A stretch of DNA of 5,626 bases from assembly GCA_020881085.1 (NCBI GenBank), contig JAJIYR010000115.1, positions 1-5,626 on the forward strand, read 5' to 3'. The notes beneath the pieces were generated by a model. The model did no database searches and was not told where the DNA came from. It worked only from the letters and a program-made list of their open reading frames with translations. Below, in pieces: positions 5,626-5,626 of the stretch (positions within the stretch are counted from its first letter, which is position 1; each line of letters begins with the position of its first letter). Both the position numbers and the translations under genes were made by a program. This DNA is from Rickettsia endosymbiont of Bryobia graminum. Its GTDB lineage: Bacteria; Pseudomonadota; Alphaproteobacteria; Rickettsiales; Rickettsiaceae.

Positions 5626-5626
5626 A

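Larger units (their letters stand above)
5400..5626. other. Spacer after queF with two hairpins and no convincing gene
   Basis: The 227 bases after the queF stop contain no open frame with a recognisable family. A 36-codon frame (5463-5573, plus) starts at ATG but lacks a ribosome site and runs across a palindrome. The first part (5400-5520) shows only a weak 6-bp inverted pair (5404-5409 / 5438-5443). The second part holds the hairpins at 5524-5563 and 5567-5625. The stretch 5462-5530 is less AT-rich than the neighbouring spacers, which hints at imported repeat DNA. A standard terminator for queF is not evident. Confidence 0.55.

Overview
The window is AT-rich (roughly one third G+C by eye), and its proteins and gene order point to an intracellular alphaproteobacterium of the Rickettsiaceae, meaning Rickettsia or a close relative. 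The reasons are a CcmA and an aconitase whose sequences read like diverged Rickettsia orthologues, their head-to-head (divergent) arrangement, the small membrane protein directly behind acnA, and palindromic repeats of the kind common in Rickettsiales intergenic DNA. This assignment is from memory of these families and was not checked by a search.

Layout. Positions 1-141 are the right end of an IS3-family insertion sequence: the last 36 residues of its OrfB transposase, then a 25-bp terminal repeat. It lies inside a minus-strand gene that looks like an MBL-fold metallo-hydrolase, of which only the first 55 codons remain (142-307). After a gene-free stretch (308-567) comes ccmA (568-1173, minus), the ATPase of the cytochrome c haem-export ABC transporter. 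Its presumed partner CcmB is not next to it.

Between ccmA and the divergent acnA lies a 206-bp element (1256-1461) bounded by perfect 23-bp terminal inverted repeats, with further palindromes nested inside. It fills most of the shared promoter region. acnA (1490-4144, plus, GTG start) is a complete IRP1/AcnA-type aconitase of the TCA cycle with all three iron-sulfur cysteines. One base after its stop begins a 119-residue, three-helix membrane protein of DUF4870 type (4146-4505), almost certainly co-transcribed with it. A perfect 13-bp inverted repeat (4525-4563) separates this pair from queF (4575-5399, GTG start), the nitrile reductase of queuosine synthesis. The last 227 bases have no convincing gene but hold two strong hairpins, one GC-rich (5524-5563) and one long and AT-rich (5567-5625), which look like repeat or mobile-element DNA.

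The intact genes are housekeeping functions (cytochrome c maturation, TCA cycle, tRNA modification) and share no single pathway. I see no novel multi-gene system here. The points of interest are the insertion into the MBL gene and the palindromic elements in the spacers.
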